24,398 nucleotides of DNA. Source: CAZUGA01 sp964619885 (GTDB lineage Bacteria; Pseudomonadota; Gammaproteobacteria; Methylococcales; UBA1147). The DNA is taken from contig CAZUGA010000059.1 in assembly GCA_964619885.1 (NCBI GenBank), positions 1 to 24,398 on the forward strand, written 5' to 3'. A model generated the notes under the pieces. The model ran no database searches. It was given only the letters and a program-made list of their open reading frames with translations, and had not been told where the DNA came from. Each line of letters opens with the position of its first letter. Position 1 is the first letter of the stretch. This document shows, piece after piece, positions 16,946-24,322 of this stretch. The translations under genes and the position numbers were made by a program.

Positions 16946-17413
16946 TTGATTTTGGAAAATGAAATCCGTAATTCCTGTTTACGTCTACTGTCCCGCAGGG
17001 AACACAGTAAACTGGAATTGCGCCATAAACTTGTAAAGCGGGATTTTGCGCGATCAGAGATCGATTCCGTTATCGCAGAACTTGAACAATCTGGCTTGCA
17101 AAGTGACCATCGGTTTACCGAACAGTATTTTTTGAGTCGAGTGTCCAAAGGTTTTGGGCCTCTGCGTATCAAATGTGAACTGCAAGAAAAGGGCATTATG
17201 GATCCCTCCATGGACCAATTAATACAGGGAATTGATGGTGGCTGGGAATCGGTGATTCGCCAGGTATTTGGCAAAAAATATCGTGGCGTGCCGGTAAAGA
17301 ATCATACGGCATTATTGAAGCGATTTCGCTTTCTAAGCCAGCGTGGTTTTAAAACGGAGCAAATAAATAAGTTGATCGATGAGATGGGTCAATTGAATAA
17401 CAATAATGCATGA
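16946..17413 (+). CDS. recX: RecA regulator RecX
   Basis: This 155-residue, highly charged helical protein caps and inhibits RecA filaments. It shows the repeated three-helix modules of the family: CLRLLSRREHSKLELRHKL, then a segment with IDSVIAELEQSGLQSDHRF, and the motif SRVSKGFGPLRIKCELQEKGI split as SRVSKGFGP and LRIKCELQEKGI. The frame has a stop codon three codons upstream of 16946 and no early ATG, so it must start with TTG at 16946 or 16952. A rare start codon with a poor Shine-Dalgarno 22 nt after recA suggests low-level translation, as expected for a sub-stoichiometric inhibitor. It is followed by alaS after 12 nt. Confidence 0.9.
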   Translation: MILENEIRNSCLRLLSRREHSKLELRHKLVKRDFARSEIDSVIAELEQSGLQSDHRFTEQYFLSRVSKGFGPLRIKCELQEKGIMDPSMDQLIQGIDGGWESVIRQVFGKKYRGVPVKNHTALLKRFRFLSQRGFKTEQINKLIDEMGQLNNNNA

Positions 17414-17425
17414 ACGAATAAATAA

Positions 17426-20038
17426 ATGATGGAGAAGATGTCCAGCGCGCAATTGCGCTCTGCTTTTTTGCAATACTTTGTCGAGCGAAACCACGAACTC
17501 GTGGCTTCCGGTTCTTTGGTTCCAGGGGATGATCCCACTTTACTATTTACCAATGCTGGAATGGTTCAATTCAAAGATACGTTTCTGGGGCGCGAGACGC
17601 GTAGGTACAAGCGCGCTGTTTCGACGCAACGTTGCGTGCGTGCCGGAGGTAAGCATAATGACTTGGAAAATGTAGGATACACCGCTAGACACCATACATT
17701 TTTCGAAATGTTGGGTAATTTTAGTTTTGGCGATTACTTCAAATCCGAAGCAATTCATTTTGCCTGGGAGTTTTTAACGCTACGCCTTCAAATTCCTACA
17801 GATAAACTATGGGTCACCGTATTCGAGGATGACGATGATGCTGCTCGAATATGGTTAAATGATATTAAAATCGATCCAACACGATTCTCCAGATTGGCTG
17901 CTGCCAGTAATTTCTGGTCGATGGGGGATATAGGTCCGTGCGGGCCGTGTACCGAAATATTCTACGATCATGGCGATCAAATCCACGGCGGACCCCCGGG
18001 GACTGCGAATGAGGATGGTGACCGCTACGTTGAACTTTGGAATTTGGTGTTCATGCAATTCGATCGTCGCAAAGACGGTGAATTGGTCCCCTTACCAAAA
18101 CCCTCAGTTGATACCGGCATGGGACTAGAGCGACTAGCGGCTGTGATGCAAGGCGTTCACAACAATTACGATATTGATTTATTCAAAAATCTAGTGGGTG
18201 CCATTGCCCAATTGTCTGCATGTTCGGATATGCAAAATAATTCTCTGCGGGTCATAGCTGATCATATTCGATCTTGCGCGTTTTTGATTGCAGATGGCGT
18301 TTTACCTTCGAATGAAGGTCGTGGTTACGTGCTACGCCGTATTATTAGACGTGCCATTCGCCATGGTTACAGGCTGGGTTTGCGAGATGCTTTCTTTTTT
18401 AAATTGGTTGGTCCGTTGGCTCAGGAAATGGGCGAGGCCTTCCCGGAATTGGTGAAGCAGCAACTTCAAGTTGAGCGTGTTTTACGGAATGAAGAGCAAA
18501 GGTTCGCTGAAACCTTGGAACACGGAATGAAAATTCTGGAAAACTGCGTGTCAGGATTAACAGAAAATATCATTCCGGGCGATGTCGTTTTCCAGCTTTA
18601 TGATACTTATGGATTTCCAACGGATCTTACAGCTGATTTTGCCCGTGAGCATGAATTGGTATTGGATATGCCAGGGTTTGAATCCGCAATGCAGGGGCAA
18701 CGAGAAAGAGCTCGCGCGGCGAACCGTTTTGCCTGCGAGTATGAACAGAATATCGATTTGGATTTTAATACACAATTTACCGGGTATCAGGAGTTAATAA
18801 CCGATGCTTGTATCGTAGGTTTGATCTTAGAAGGAAAAGCTGTGGATCGCCTTGGCCCAAATGATTATGGAAGTGTGATTTTGGATAAAACCCCTTTCTA
18901 TGCCGAATCGGGTGGTCAGGTGGGTGACATCGGCGAAATTTCTACCGTTGACTCGCGGTTTGAGGTTATTGATACGCAAAAACACGCCGGTCAGGTCTAT
19001 TTGCATAATGGTGTTGTAAAAGCGGGGTGTTTATCGGTGGGTGATAGGAGTAGCGCCCAAGTTGATTCAGTAACGCGTAAAGCCACGGCATTGAATCATT
19101 CAGCGACCCACTTGCTGCATGCAGCGTTACGCCAAATACTAGGCGATCATGTAACGCAAAAGGGATCGTTGGTCGATGCTAAACGATTGCGGTTCGATTT
19201 TTCGCATTTTGAACCGGTGTCTACAATGGAAATGGATGAGATTGAGAAAATTGTTAATGGGCAGATTAGAAATAACGCGGCTGTACAAGCCGAAGTTATG
19301 TCCAAAGATGATGCGATGAACGCGGGTGCTATGGCCTTGTTCGGGGAAAAATATGGTGCTGAGGTACGTGTTTTAAAAATTGGCGGATTTTCAACTGAAT
19401 TGTGTGGAGGAACCCACGTTTCGCGAGCTGGAGATATTGGATATTTTAAGGTGTTAGCAGAAACAGGTGTAGCGGCAGGAATTCGCCGTATAGAAGCGGT
19501 TACCGGTTCGGCTGCGGTAGTACGGGGAGAGCAGAACGAAAAACTGTTACAGCGGATTGCCAGAACTATAAAAGGTACACGGGATAACCTTGACGAAAAG
19601 ATCGAGCAACTGATAGAGCATAATCGCCAGCTGGAAAAAGAACTGGAACGCATGAAAGCCAAAATTGCGGCGTCAGCCGGTGGTGAACTGAGCAGTAAAG
19701 CGGTGGAGATTGCTGGGCTAAAAGTGCTTGCCGCAAAACTTGAAGATGTTGATGCGAAGTCTATGCGTGAGACGGTTGATCAACTCAAAAGCAAGCTGGG
19801 AAGCGCAGCCATCGTTTTGGCGACAGTCAACGACGGAAAAGTAGTATTGATCGCTGGTGTAACCAAAGACCAAACCGACAAAATCAAAGCGGGTGAATTG
19901 GTTAATGTCGTGGCTCAGCAGGTTGGTGGGAAAGGTGGGGGAAGGCCAGATCTTGCGCAAGCCGGGGGCAACAACCCTGCTGAATTGGATTCCGCATTGC
20001 AAGGGGTTGCGGACTGGGTTAAGCGAAAAATGGCTTAA
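17426..20038 (+). CDS. alaS: Alanyl-tRNA synthetase
   Basis: This class II synthetase of 870 residues charges tRNA-Ala. It has the N-terminal catalytic domain (LVPGDDPTLLFTNAGM, and GMGLERLAAVMQG), the tRNA-recognition domain, the editing domain with zinc ligands H558, H562, C660 and H664 (HSATH, CGGTH), and a C-terminal C-Ala/DHHA1 domain (GGKGGGRPDLAQAGG). Zinc-site spacing matches E. coli with a shift of six residues. Three in-frame ATGs exist (17426, 17429, 17438); the last gives MSSAQLRSAFLQYF, which fits the family best and has GGAG just upstream, though only three nt away. The first is reported here. It sits between recX and lysC, a common gammaproteobacterial order. Confidence 0.97.
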   Translation: MMEKMSSAQLRSAFLQYFVERNHELVASGSLVPGDDPTLLFTNAGMVQFKDTFLGRETRRYKRAVSTQRCVRAGGKHNDLENVGYTARHHTFFEMLGNFSFGDYFKSEAIHFAWEFLTLRLQIPTDKLWVTVFEDDDDAARIWLNDIKIDPTRFSRLAAASNFWSMGDIGPCGPCTEIFYDHGDQIHGGPPGTANEDGDRYVELWNLVFMQFDRRKDGELVPLPKPSVDTGMGLERLAAVMQGVHNNYDIDLFKNLVGAIAQLSACSDMQNNSLRVIADHIRSCAFLIADGVLPSNEGRGYVLRRIIRRAIRHGYRLGLRDAFFFKLVGPLAQEMGEAFPELVKQQLQVERVLRNEEQRFAETLEHGMKILENCVSGLTENIIPGDVVFQLYDTYGFPTDLTADFAREHELVLDMPGFESAMQGQRERARAANRFACEYEQNIDLDFNTQFTGYQELITDACIVGLILEGKAVDRLGPNDYGSVILDKTPFYAESGGQVGDIGEISTVDSRFEVIDTQKHAGQVYLHNGVVKAGCLSVGDRSSAQVDSVTRKATALNHSATHLLHAALRQILGDHVTQKGSLVDAKRLRFDFSHFEPVSTMEMDEIEKIVNGQIRNNAAVQAEVMSKDDAMNAGAMALFGEKYGAEVRVLKIGGFSTELCGGTHVSRAGDIGYFKVLAETGVAAGIRRIEAVTGSAAVVRGEQNEKLLQRIARTIKGTRDNLDEKIEQLIEHNRQLEKELERMKAKIAASAGGELSSKAVEIAGLKVLAAKLEDVDAKSMRETVDQLKSKLGSAAIVLATVNDGKVVLIAGVTKDQTDKIKAGELVNVVAQQVGGKGGGRPDLAQAGGNNPAELDSALQGVADWVKRKMA

Positions 20039-20070
20039 GCTTGGTAGCTGGGTAAATCAGAATTAGTAGT

Positions 20071-21297
20071 ATGGCATTATACATTCAAAAATTCGGTGGT
20101 ACCTCCGTGGGGACTACAGATCGTATCAAAGCGGTTGCGGAAAAGGTTATTAAGACCAAAAAAAATGGCGATAACGTAATCGTTGTTGTTTCGGCAATGA
20201 GTGGCGAAACAAACCGATTAGTAGGTTTAGCCCAGGAGATGCAAGTCTATCCAAAGCCGCGAGAAATGGATGTGTTGCTGTCTACCGGAGAGCAAGTCAC
20301 GATAGCTTTACTTTGCATGGCAATAGAGGAGATCGGATTTCCAACGCGATCATATACCGGTGGCCAAGTTAGAATATTGACCGACAACAGTCATACGAAA
20401 GCGCGGATTGAAGAAATTGATACCGACAGTATCCAGGCCGATCTTGCTACTGGGAAAATCGTGGTCGTCGCCGGGTTTCAAGGGATCAGTGAAGACGGAC
20501 ATATCACAACCTTGGGTCGAGGCGGTTCCGATACAACTGCAGTGGCGCTCGCGGCAGCGTTGAAAGCATCAGAATGCCAAATATTTACAGATGTAGATGG
20601 CGTCTACACAACAGACCCTAGAGTCGAACCAAGGGCAAAAAGACTAGATCGTATTACCTTCGAAGAAATGCTTGAAATGGCAAGTTTGGGGTCAAAGGTA
20701 TTGCAGATTCGTGCAGTGGAATTCGCCGGTAAATACAATGTACCGTTGCGAGTTTTATCTACTTTTGAACAGGGCGAAGGCACATTAATTACTTATGAGG
20801 ATGAAACTATGGAGCAAGCCTTAATCTCGGGGATCGCATTCAACCGAGATGAAGCAAAAGTAACCATCGAAGGTGTGCCGGATGAACCCGGTATTGCTTC
20901 GAAAATAGTTGGTCCCATCGCCGATGCAAATATCGAAGTTGATATGATCATCCAAAATGTGGCCGAAGATGTGACAGCTGATTTTACCTTCACTGTTCAT
21001 CGCAATGATTTTAAGAAAGCTTATAGTATATTGCAGGAGATTCGTGATACGCTCGGTGCCCGACGCGTAACCGGTGACGAAAACATTGTGAAGGTGTCGC
21101 TGGTTGGGGTGGGGATGCGTTCGCATGCAGGAATTGCGAGTACGATGTTTAAAGCATTAGCTGCCGAAGGGATTAATATCCGTATGATCTCAACCTCGGA
21201 AATCAAAATCTCGGTGGTTGTCGATGAAAAATATCTGGAGCTAGCGGTTAGAACATTACACGAGGCGTTCGACCTGACGGATCGCGCATATGACTAG
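20071..21297 (+). CDS. lysC: Aspartate kinase (monofunctional, ACT-regulated)
   Basis: This 408-residue enzyme makes aspartyl phosphate, the first step toward lysine, threonine, methionine and diaminopimelate. The kinase domain shows KFGGTSVG (7-14), STGEQV (71-76), GRGGSDTTA (149-157) and FTDVDGVYTTDPR (172-184). Two C-terminal ACT domains (about 264-335 and 344-404) with the motifs DEPGIA and SHAGIA bind allosteric amino acids. It lacks a homoserine dehydrogenase fusion, so it is the class found in Pseudomonas and most non-enteric proteobacteria, usually inhibited by lysine plus threonine. It lies 32 nt after alaS and 143 nt before csrA. Confidence 0.96.
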   Translation: MALYIQKFGGTSVGTTDRIKAVAEKVIKTKKNGDNVIVVVSAMSGETNRLVGLAQEMQVYPKPREMDVLLSTGEQVTIALLCMAIEEIGFPTRSYTGGQVRILTDNSHTKARIEEIDTDSIQADLATGKIVVVAGFQGISEDGHITTLGRGGSDTTAVALAAALKASECQIFTDVDGVYTTDPRVEPRAKRLDRITFEEMLEMASLGSKVLQIRAVEFAGKYNVPLRVLSTFEQGEGTLITYEDETMEQALISGIAFNRDEAKVTIEGVPDEPGIASKIVGPIADANIEVDMIIQNVAEDVTADFTFTVHRNDFKKAYSILQEIRDTLGARRVTGDENIVKVSLVGVGMRSHAGIASTMFKALAAEGINIRMISTSEIKISVVVDEKYLELAVRTLHEAFDLTDRAYD

Positions 21298-21336
21298 TAC
21301 GCGTGCGGTGTGCTTTCTTCCACAATACTAAAAAGA

Positions 21337-21345
21337 TGTTATACT
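21337..21345 (+). promoter_or_regulatory. Predicted extended -10 promoter upstream of csrA
   Basis: TG at 21337-21338 followed by TATACT (21340-21345, five of six consensus bases) is a good extended -10 element. The -35 is poor (TTCCAC-like with 16 nt spacing). The transcript would begin near 21352, giving csrA its own promoter and a leader of about 90 nt. Confidence 0.45.
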
Positions 21346-21440
21346 GTTCAGATTATACATTGTGTTCAAAATTGGTTGGCTAAGTCTGCGATTTCAGCAT
21401 TGGTTCGCGGCTTACTGATTAGGGACAAGAGGCCGGTAAC

Positions 21441-21629
21441 ATGCTTATATTGACTCGCAGAGTAGGTGAAACTCTGATGATTGGTGACGACGTAACCGTT
21501 ACCGTACTAGGAGTAAAAGGAAATCAGGTGCGTATCGGAGTTAACGCGCCAAAGGAGATAGCAGTACATAGGGAAGAAATTTATGAAAGAATTAAAAAAG
21601 AACAAGCCGAAAAAGGTAACGAAGATTAG
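21441..21629 (+). CDS. csrA: Carbon storage regulator CsrA (RNA-binding)
   Basis: This 62-residue dimeric RNA-binding protein binds GGA motifs in mRNA leaders and controls translation of carbon-metabolism, motility, biofilm and c-di-GMP genes. The N-terminus MLILTRRVGETLMIGDDV and the segment GVNAPKEIAVHREEIYERI, read as GVNAPKEIAV and HREEIYERI, carry the binding-surface residues L4, R6 and R44. AAGAGG at 21427-21432 lies eight nt before the ATG. A GGA at 21423-21425 just upstream could let CsrA repress itself, which is an inference. The alaS-lysC-csrA-tRNA order is conserved in gammaproteobacteria. Confidence 0.97.
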   Translation: MLILTRRVGETLMIGDDVTVTVLGVKGNQVRIGVNAPKEIAVHREEIYERIKKEQAEKGNED

Positions 21630-21730
21630 AATTTCCGAAATCGATACTCTGTAAACGATATGACGAGGTCTTATCTGGGTTCTTCTTAAAACCAACCGTT
21701 GCTAACGCAGATCCATAGCATGATGCCTGT

Positions 21731-21758
21731 TTGGCAGCAGCGGATTACAAAATACATA
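21731..21758 (+). promoter_or_regulatory. Possible tRNA-Ser/tRNA-Arg promoter
   Basis: TTGGCA (21731-21736, five of six consensus) is followed after 16 nt by TACATA (21753-21758), a weak -10. The start would fall a few bases before the mature tRNA-Ser. The csrA transcript may also read through, since I see no terminator after csrA. Confidence 0.3.
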
Positions 21759-21767
21759 TAGGAATTA

Positions 21768-21858
21768 GGAGAGATGGCCGAGTGGCTGAAGGCGCTCCCC
21801 TGCTAAGGGAGTATGGGTTAATAGCCCATCGAGGGTTCGAATCCCTCTCTCTCCGCCA
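21768..21858 (+). tRNA. tRNA-Ser (GCU)
   Basis: This 91-nt class II tRNA has a 7-bp acceptor stem (GGAGAGA with TCTCTCC). Its anticodon stem CTCCC/GGGAG encloses the loop CTGCTAA with anticodon GCT at 21802-21804. A long variable arm and a T arm with GTTCGAATCC follow, then discriminator G and an encoded CCA. It decodes AGC and AGU. It lies downstream of csrA, as in many gammaproteobacteria, and 59 nt before tRNA-Arg. Confidence 0.97.
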
Positions 21859-21917
21859 TAGAAGTTATTCTTGACAGAAAATCAACACATCACGACAATA
21901 CCACGTTTCAAAAAAAC

Positions 21918-21994
21918 GCGCCCGTAGCTCAGCTGGATAGAGTACCTGGCTACGAACCAGGCGGTCGGGAGTTCGAATCTCTCCGGGCGCGCCA
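21918..21994 (+). tRNA. tRNA-Arg (ACG)
   Basis: This 77-nt tRNA has acceptor stem GCGCCCG with CGGGCGC, discriminator G and an encoded CCA. The anticodon loop CTACGAA is closed by CCTGG/CCAGG, giving anticodon ACG, whose first base is normally deaminated to inosine to read CGU, CGC and CGA. The 3' end is intact. I found no second copy of its 3' end in the window, so there is no visible att duplication. Confidence 0.97.
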
Positions 21995-22002
21995 TATAGA
22001 GC

Positions 22003-22037
22003 AAAGGCTTAGCGTTTTATCGGCGCTAAGCCTTTTT
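22003..22037 (+). terminator. Rho-independent terminator of the tRNA-Ser/tRNA-Arg unit
   Basis: A perfect 12-bp stem (22003-22014 with 22024-22035, core AGGCTTAGCG) with a nine-base loop leads into five Ts at 22033-22037. It ends the transcription unit and marks the border of the accessory interval. Confidence 0.92.
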
Positions 22038-22090
22038 CGTTTATGCGCTTTTCTTGCTTCCTGCACCCATAATTCCGCCCGATACTTTCT

Positions 22091-22716
22091 TCAAATCCAG
22101 TCTTCAATTGACTCGCCCAGCAGATTCAGCTTTGCGGCCATCCCGGCCAATGAAACCTGCACGAAGGCGTCGTGCTGCGCGGTCAATCGCTCGAATGTGT
22201 TCCAGTGCATCCCCTTGGGCTTTTAGACGTTGCCGTTGAGGATGCCAGGCTCCCATCCCAGCTTGTCACGGATTCGATCAGCTTTCCTTGCTGCCCGGTC
22301 ATCCCAGGTTTCCCGCTGACGGGGGTAGGCCCACTGGTAGCAGTGACGACAGGTGAATATGCCGCCGTCATAGAGAATCGCCACACGCGACCACAGCCAC
22401 GGGCGCAGCAGAGAAACCAGGGGCGTTCACCGCCAAGGTAGCAGGGTGTTCAGTCCAGATAAACTGGGTAGCTTTCGTTTTGCCATTCTTCTTCCCCTCG
22501 GTTCCGGTGGCGATAAGTGAGAATTACTCGGTTTGTTTCGGTTCGCACACGAATGGATGCGAAAACCTCGCCATGTCTTGACCACTGACAGCCAAAGGAT
22601 TGATTCGCATTTAGAAACCCGTCCCGTCTCCAGCGCCGCACATCAAGCGCCTGGTAATCGCTCGTTGTGTCTTTTGCACCATAGTGCCAGTGTCTTCCGC
22701 TGCCTATTCCACCCAT
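22091..22716 (-). pseudogene. Decayed zinc-ribbon protein of the MGGxGSGR family
   Basis: Reading the minus strand from ATG 22716 gives MGGIGSGRHWHYGAK and then LDVRRWRRDGFL, a start I recognise from an uncharacterised bacterial family. A perfect GGAGG lies five nt upstream. Three lesions break it. A TGA at 22450-22452 interrupts YPVYLD/TPCYLGG where the family has Trp (TGG to TGA). One base is missing near 22386, shifting the frame before RVAILYDGGIFTCRHCY. A TAA at 22223-22225 lies before KPKGMHW. With these repaired the product would be 208 residues ending ESIEDWI, with zinc-ribbon cysteines in LCCARGC and FTCRHC. The 626-nt span is exactly one base short of whole codons. GC appears higher than in neighbouring genes, suggesting transfer. 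Function is unknown; a small separately expressed N-terminal fragment (88 residues) is possible. Confidence 0.8.
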
Positions 22717-22771
22717 GTTTACCTCCAGATTATGCCGAAATCAATTGGGAGTTTTAACTCGAATGTTAAGC

Positions 22772-22788
22772 CACCGCCTATGGCGGTG
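22772..22788. repeat. Perfect 7-bp inverted repeat (hairpin)
   Basis: CACCGCC and GGCGGTG flank a three-base TAT loop. No T-run follows on either strand, so a standard terminator is unlikely. It lies between the zinc-ribbon pseudogene start and the IS remnant. Confidence 0.6.
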
Positions 22789-22818
22789 CGAAAAACGAAG
22801 GCACTGCCGTCCAGGGGA

Positions 22819-22829
22819 TTGACACATCA
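22819..22829 (+). repeat. Copy 1 of an 11-bp IS-end sequence
   Basis: TTGACACATCA here is identical to the outer end of the IS right terminus at 22988-22998 and in the same orientation. It sits at the 5' border of the truncated transposase fragment, where the reading frame joins unrelated sequence. Confidence 0.7.
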
Positions 22830-22968
22830 TTGCAACTTTAAAACCAGAGAGGAGGCTAAACACCAAATATTTGAATATATCGAGGTATTTTACAATCGTA
22901 TACGACTTCATTCTGCCAATGATTATTTGTCACCGGTAGACTATGAAAATCGTCAAGAATCTGCATGA
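22825..22968 (+). pseudogene. C-terminal remnant of IS3-family transposase (OrfB)
   Basis: The frame encodes HHCNFKTREEAKHQ, then IFEYIEVFYNRIRLHSA and NDYLSPVDYENRQ, the extreme C-terminus of IS3-group DDE transposases, ending at TGA 22966-22968. The EYIEVFYN...HSA...YLSP motif is diagnostic. Only about 47 codons remain, so the catalytic D-D-E core is lost and the fragment cannot transpose. Sequence upstream in the same frame (back to about 22684) does not resemble a transposase, which places the truncation at about 22825. Confidence 0.9.
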
Positions 22969-22973
22969 CTTTG

Positions 22974-22998
22974 TGTCCGGTAAAGTGTTGACACATCA
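22974..22998 (+). mobile_element. Right terminal repeat of the IS3-family remnant
   Basis: Six bases after the transposase stop codon is a 25-nt segment beginning TGTCCGG and ending TTGACACATCA. Its last bases CA fit the TG...CA ends of IS3-family elements. No matching left end (TGATGTGTCAA) is present in the window, so the element is truncated on the left. Confidence 0.75.
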
Positions 22999-23027
22999 CA
23001 TAACATCAATATCGACAACAAAAAGAC

Positions 23028-23759
23028 TTAGCTGTTTACATGCTTTTTCTGTCGTTCAACATATTGCATGAACTGTAGAACCTTTGACTGAAAGGCTTGA
23101 GTAGGATTCACAAAAGCACAGCCGATTCTTTGATTATCTGGCAGGTTGTCCGTTGTTGGTTGTGTCGTGTGGTTTTTGATCGTAAGGTCTATCACAGCTT
23201 CGTGTTCTGGCAACAAAAGCGCGCAGCCGGTGAGTACGGAGTCTTTATCCTCCGGTAAGGCAGATGCGCCTTTGGGATCAATCAATGCTAGACCTGTAAT
23301 GCTCATATCGGACACATAGAGCTGTACGGCTTTATCACCGCCCAGCGGAATTTTGCAATAAACAGGTTCAGTTAGTGGAATCTTAACCCTATAAAATTCG
23401 CGTCGTTCCATCCACAGTACGCTGTCAGGGATGGGAACAGCAAATACGGTATTGCCCTTGAATTTTGCTTGGGTGATTTGTTCCGTAGAAAACTGAGTTC
23501 GAATCCCATTGTAAACAGCGGCGAAAATGACACGAGGCGCAGTAAGAATTTTCTTATTGATCGTATCGTTTGTGCCGTAATCCAATATGACTAAGTTTTG
23601 CTCAAGCAAAATGTCAATAACGACGGTAACGAACGAATATTTTCCAGCGTGAAATCTAGCCGTGATCAGGCACTTGTTTTTGGCTAGCAGCTTTAAGGTC
23701 TGCAGAATCTGCTTATTGTTATGTATTAAATATTTATCCAGATTATCTTGAGATTTCAT
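23028..23759 (-). CDS. ycgR: YcgR-like c-di-GMP receptor (PilZ domain)
   Basis: This 243-residue cytoplasmic protein has an N-terminal YcgR domain (about 10-110) and a C-terminal PilZ domain. The c-di-GMP motif RRxxxR is R119-R120-EFY-R124 and the second motif DxSxxG is D151-M-S-I-T-G156, so all key ligand-contacting residues are present. In enteric bacteria YcgR binds c-di-GMP and then slows the flagellar motor. No flagellar genes are in the window, so a flagellar role is inference. A stop codon two codons upstream (TAA) fixes the ATG at 23759. The only SD-like sequence, TAAGGA, touches the start codon, which is unusually close. It appears intact and is flanked by an IS remnant and long non-coding DNA. 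Confidence 0.85.
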   Translation of the reverse strand: MKSQDNLDKYLIHNNKQILQTLKLLAKNKCLITARFHAGKYSFVTVVIDILLEQNLVILDYGTNDTINKKILTAPRVIFAAVYNGIRTQFSTEQITQAKFKGNTVFAVPIPDSVLWMERREFYRVKIPLTEPVYCKIPLGGDKAVQLYVSDMSITGLALIDPKGASALPEDKDSVLTGCALLLPEHEAVIDLTIKNHTTQPTTDNLPDNQRIGCAFVNPTQAFQSKVLQFMQYVERQKKHVNS

Positions 23760-23811
23760 TCCTTAGCAAATTCCAGTTTTTTCAACGTTTTGTTATTGAT
23801 CAATGATTGAA

Positions 23812-23841
23812 AATATAGACATTTTTTAAAATATTGTACAA
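23812..23841 (-). promoter_or_regulatory. Possible sigma-70 promoter of the YcgR-like gene
   Basis: On the minus strand TTGTAC (plus coordinates 23836-23841) and TATATT (23812-23817, five of six consensus bases) are 18 nt apart. The surroundings are very AT-rich, so chance matches are likely. A flagellar sigma-28 consensus is not evident. Confidence 0.3.
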
Positions 23842-23857
23842 AGAACTGCTTATAGGG

Positions 23858-23876
23858 ATGACTACTGGTTAGTCAT
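23858..23876. repeat. 7-bp inverted repeat upstream of the YcgR-like gene
   Basis: ATGACTA and TAGTCAT flank a five-base loop (CTGGT). It lies 17 nt beyond the possible -35 of the YcgR-like gene and could be a regulator-binding palindrome or a small hairpin. No T-run follows on the plus strand. Confidence 0.5.
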
Positions 23877-24292
23877 TTAAGCGGTTTTGACGGTACTATA
23901 CGATCATTCTTAGTAGGATACAAAAAACCTCAAGCAAATAAAAACCTTGGGAACAAATTATTGGCAGAAGTACTTCACAGGCAGGATTTTCGGTTCAAGT
24001 ACTGTTTTGCGAATGAAACCGAATTTTGGATCTTGAATAAAGCGGGCTCGCAGTAAATGACTATGCTACAAATAAAAATTACATTTCATGGCGTTACAAA
24101 TCTGAAAGCGAAATTCTAAGGTACGGATTTTACGAATTCAAAATAGGCAATCGTTAAAATAATTCAAACCTTAATATATAATTAATTGTGCCATTTTGAA
24201 CGAGCAGCGATTAATCGAGAGACGAAGGATAACAACATAACTTGGTACCGAAGAATCGTTGTAAAAAAGTACGATTTTCCGCATGTTTCGCA

Positions 24293-24322
24293 TTGACCAA
24301 CCGGATCAGTTCCTCGTACAAT
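24293..24322 (+). promoter_or_regulatory. Predicted promoter of tRNA-Asn
   Basis: TTGACC (24293-24298) and TACAAT (24317-24322) each match five of six consensus bases with an 18-nt spacer. Transcription would start near 24329, about 15 nt before the mature tRNA. Confidence 0.7.

Noticed and set aside
21918..22100. tRNA-Arg 3' end as an attachment site of an integrated element
   Set aside because: No direct repeat of the tRNA 3' end and no integrase gene occur in the window.
22172..22441. Plus-strand 89-residue open frame
   Set aside because: It lies antisense to the zinc-ribbon pseudogene, which explains the sequence better, and has no recognisable motifs or ribosome site.
22684..22824. N-terminal part of the plus-strand frame leading into the transposase tail
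   Set aside because: It has no transposase similarity and spans the pseudogene start and the hairpin; only residues from HHCNF onward belong to the IS.
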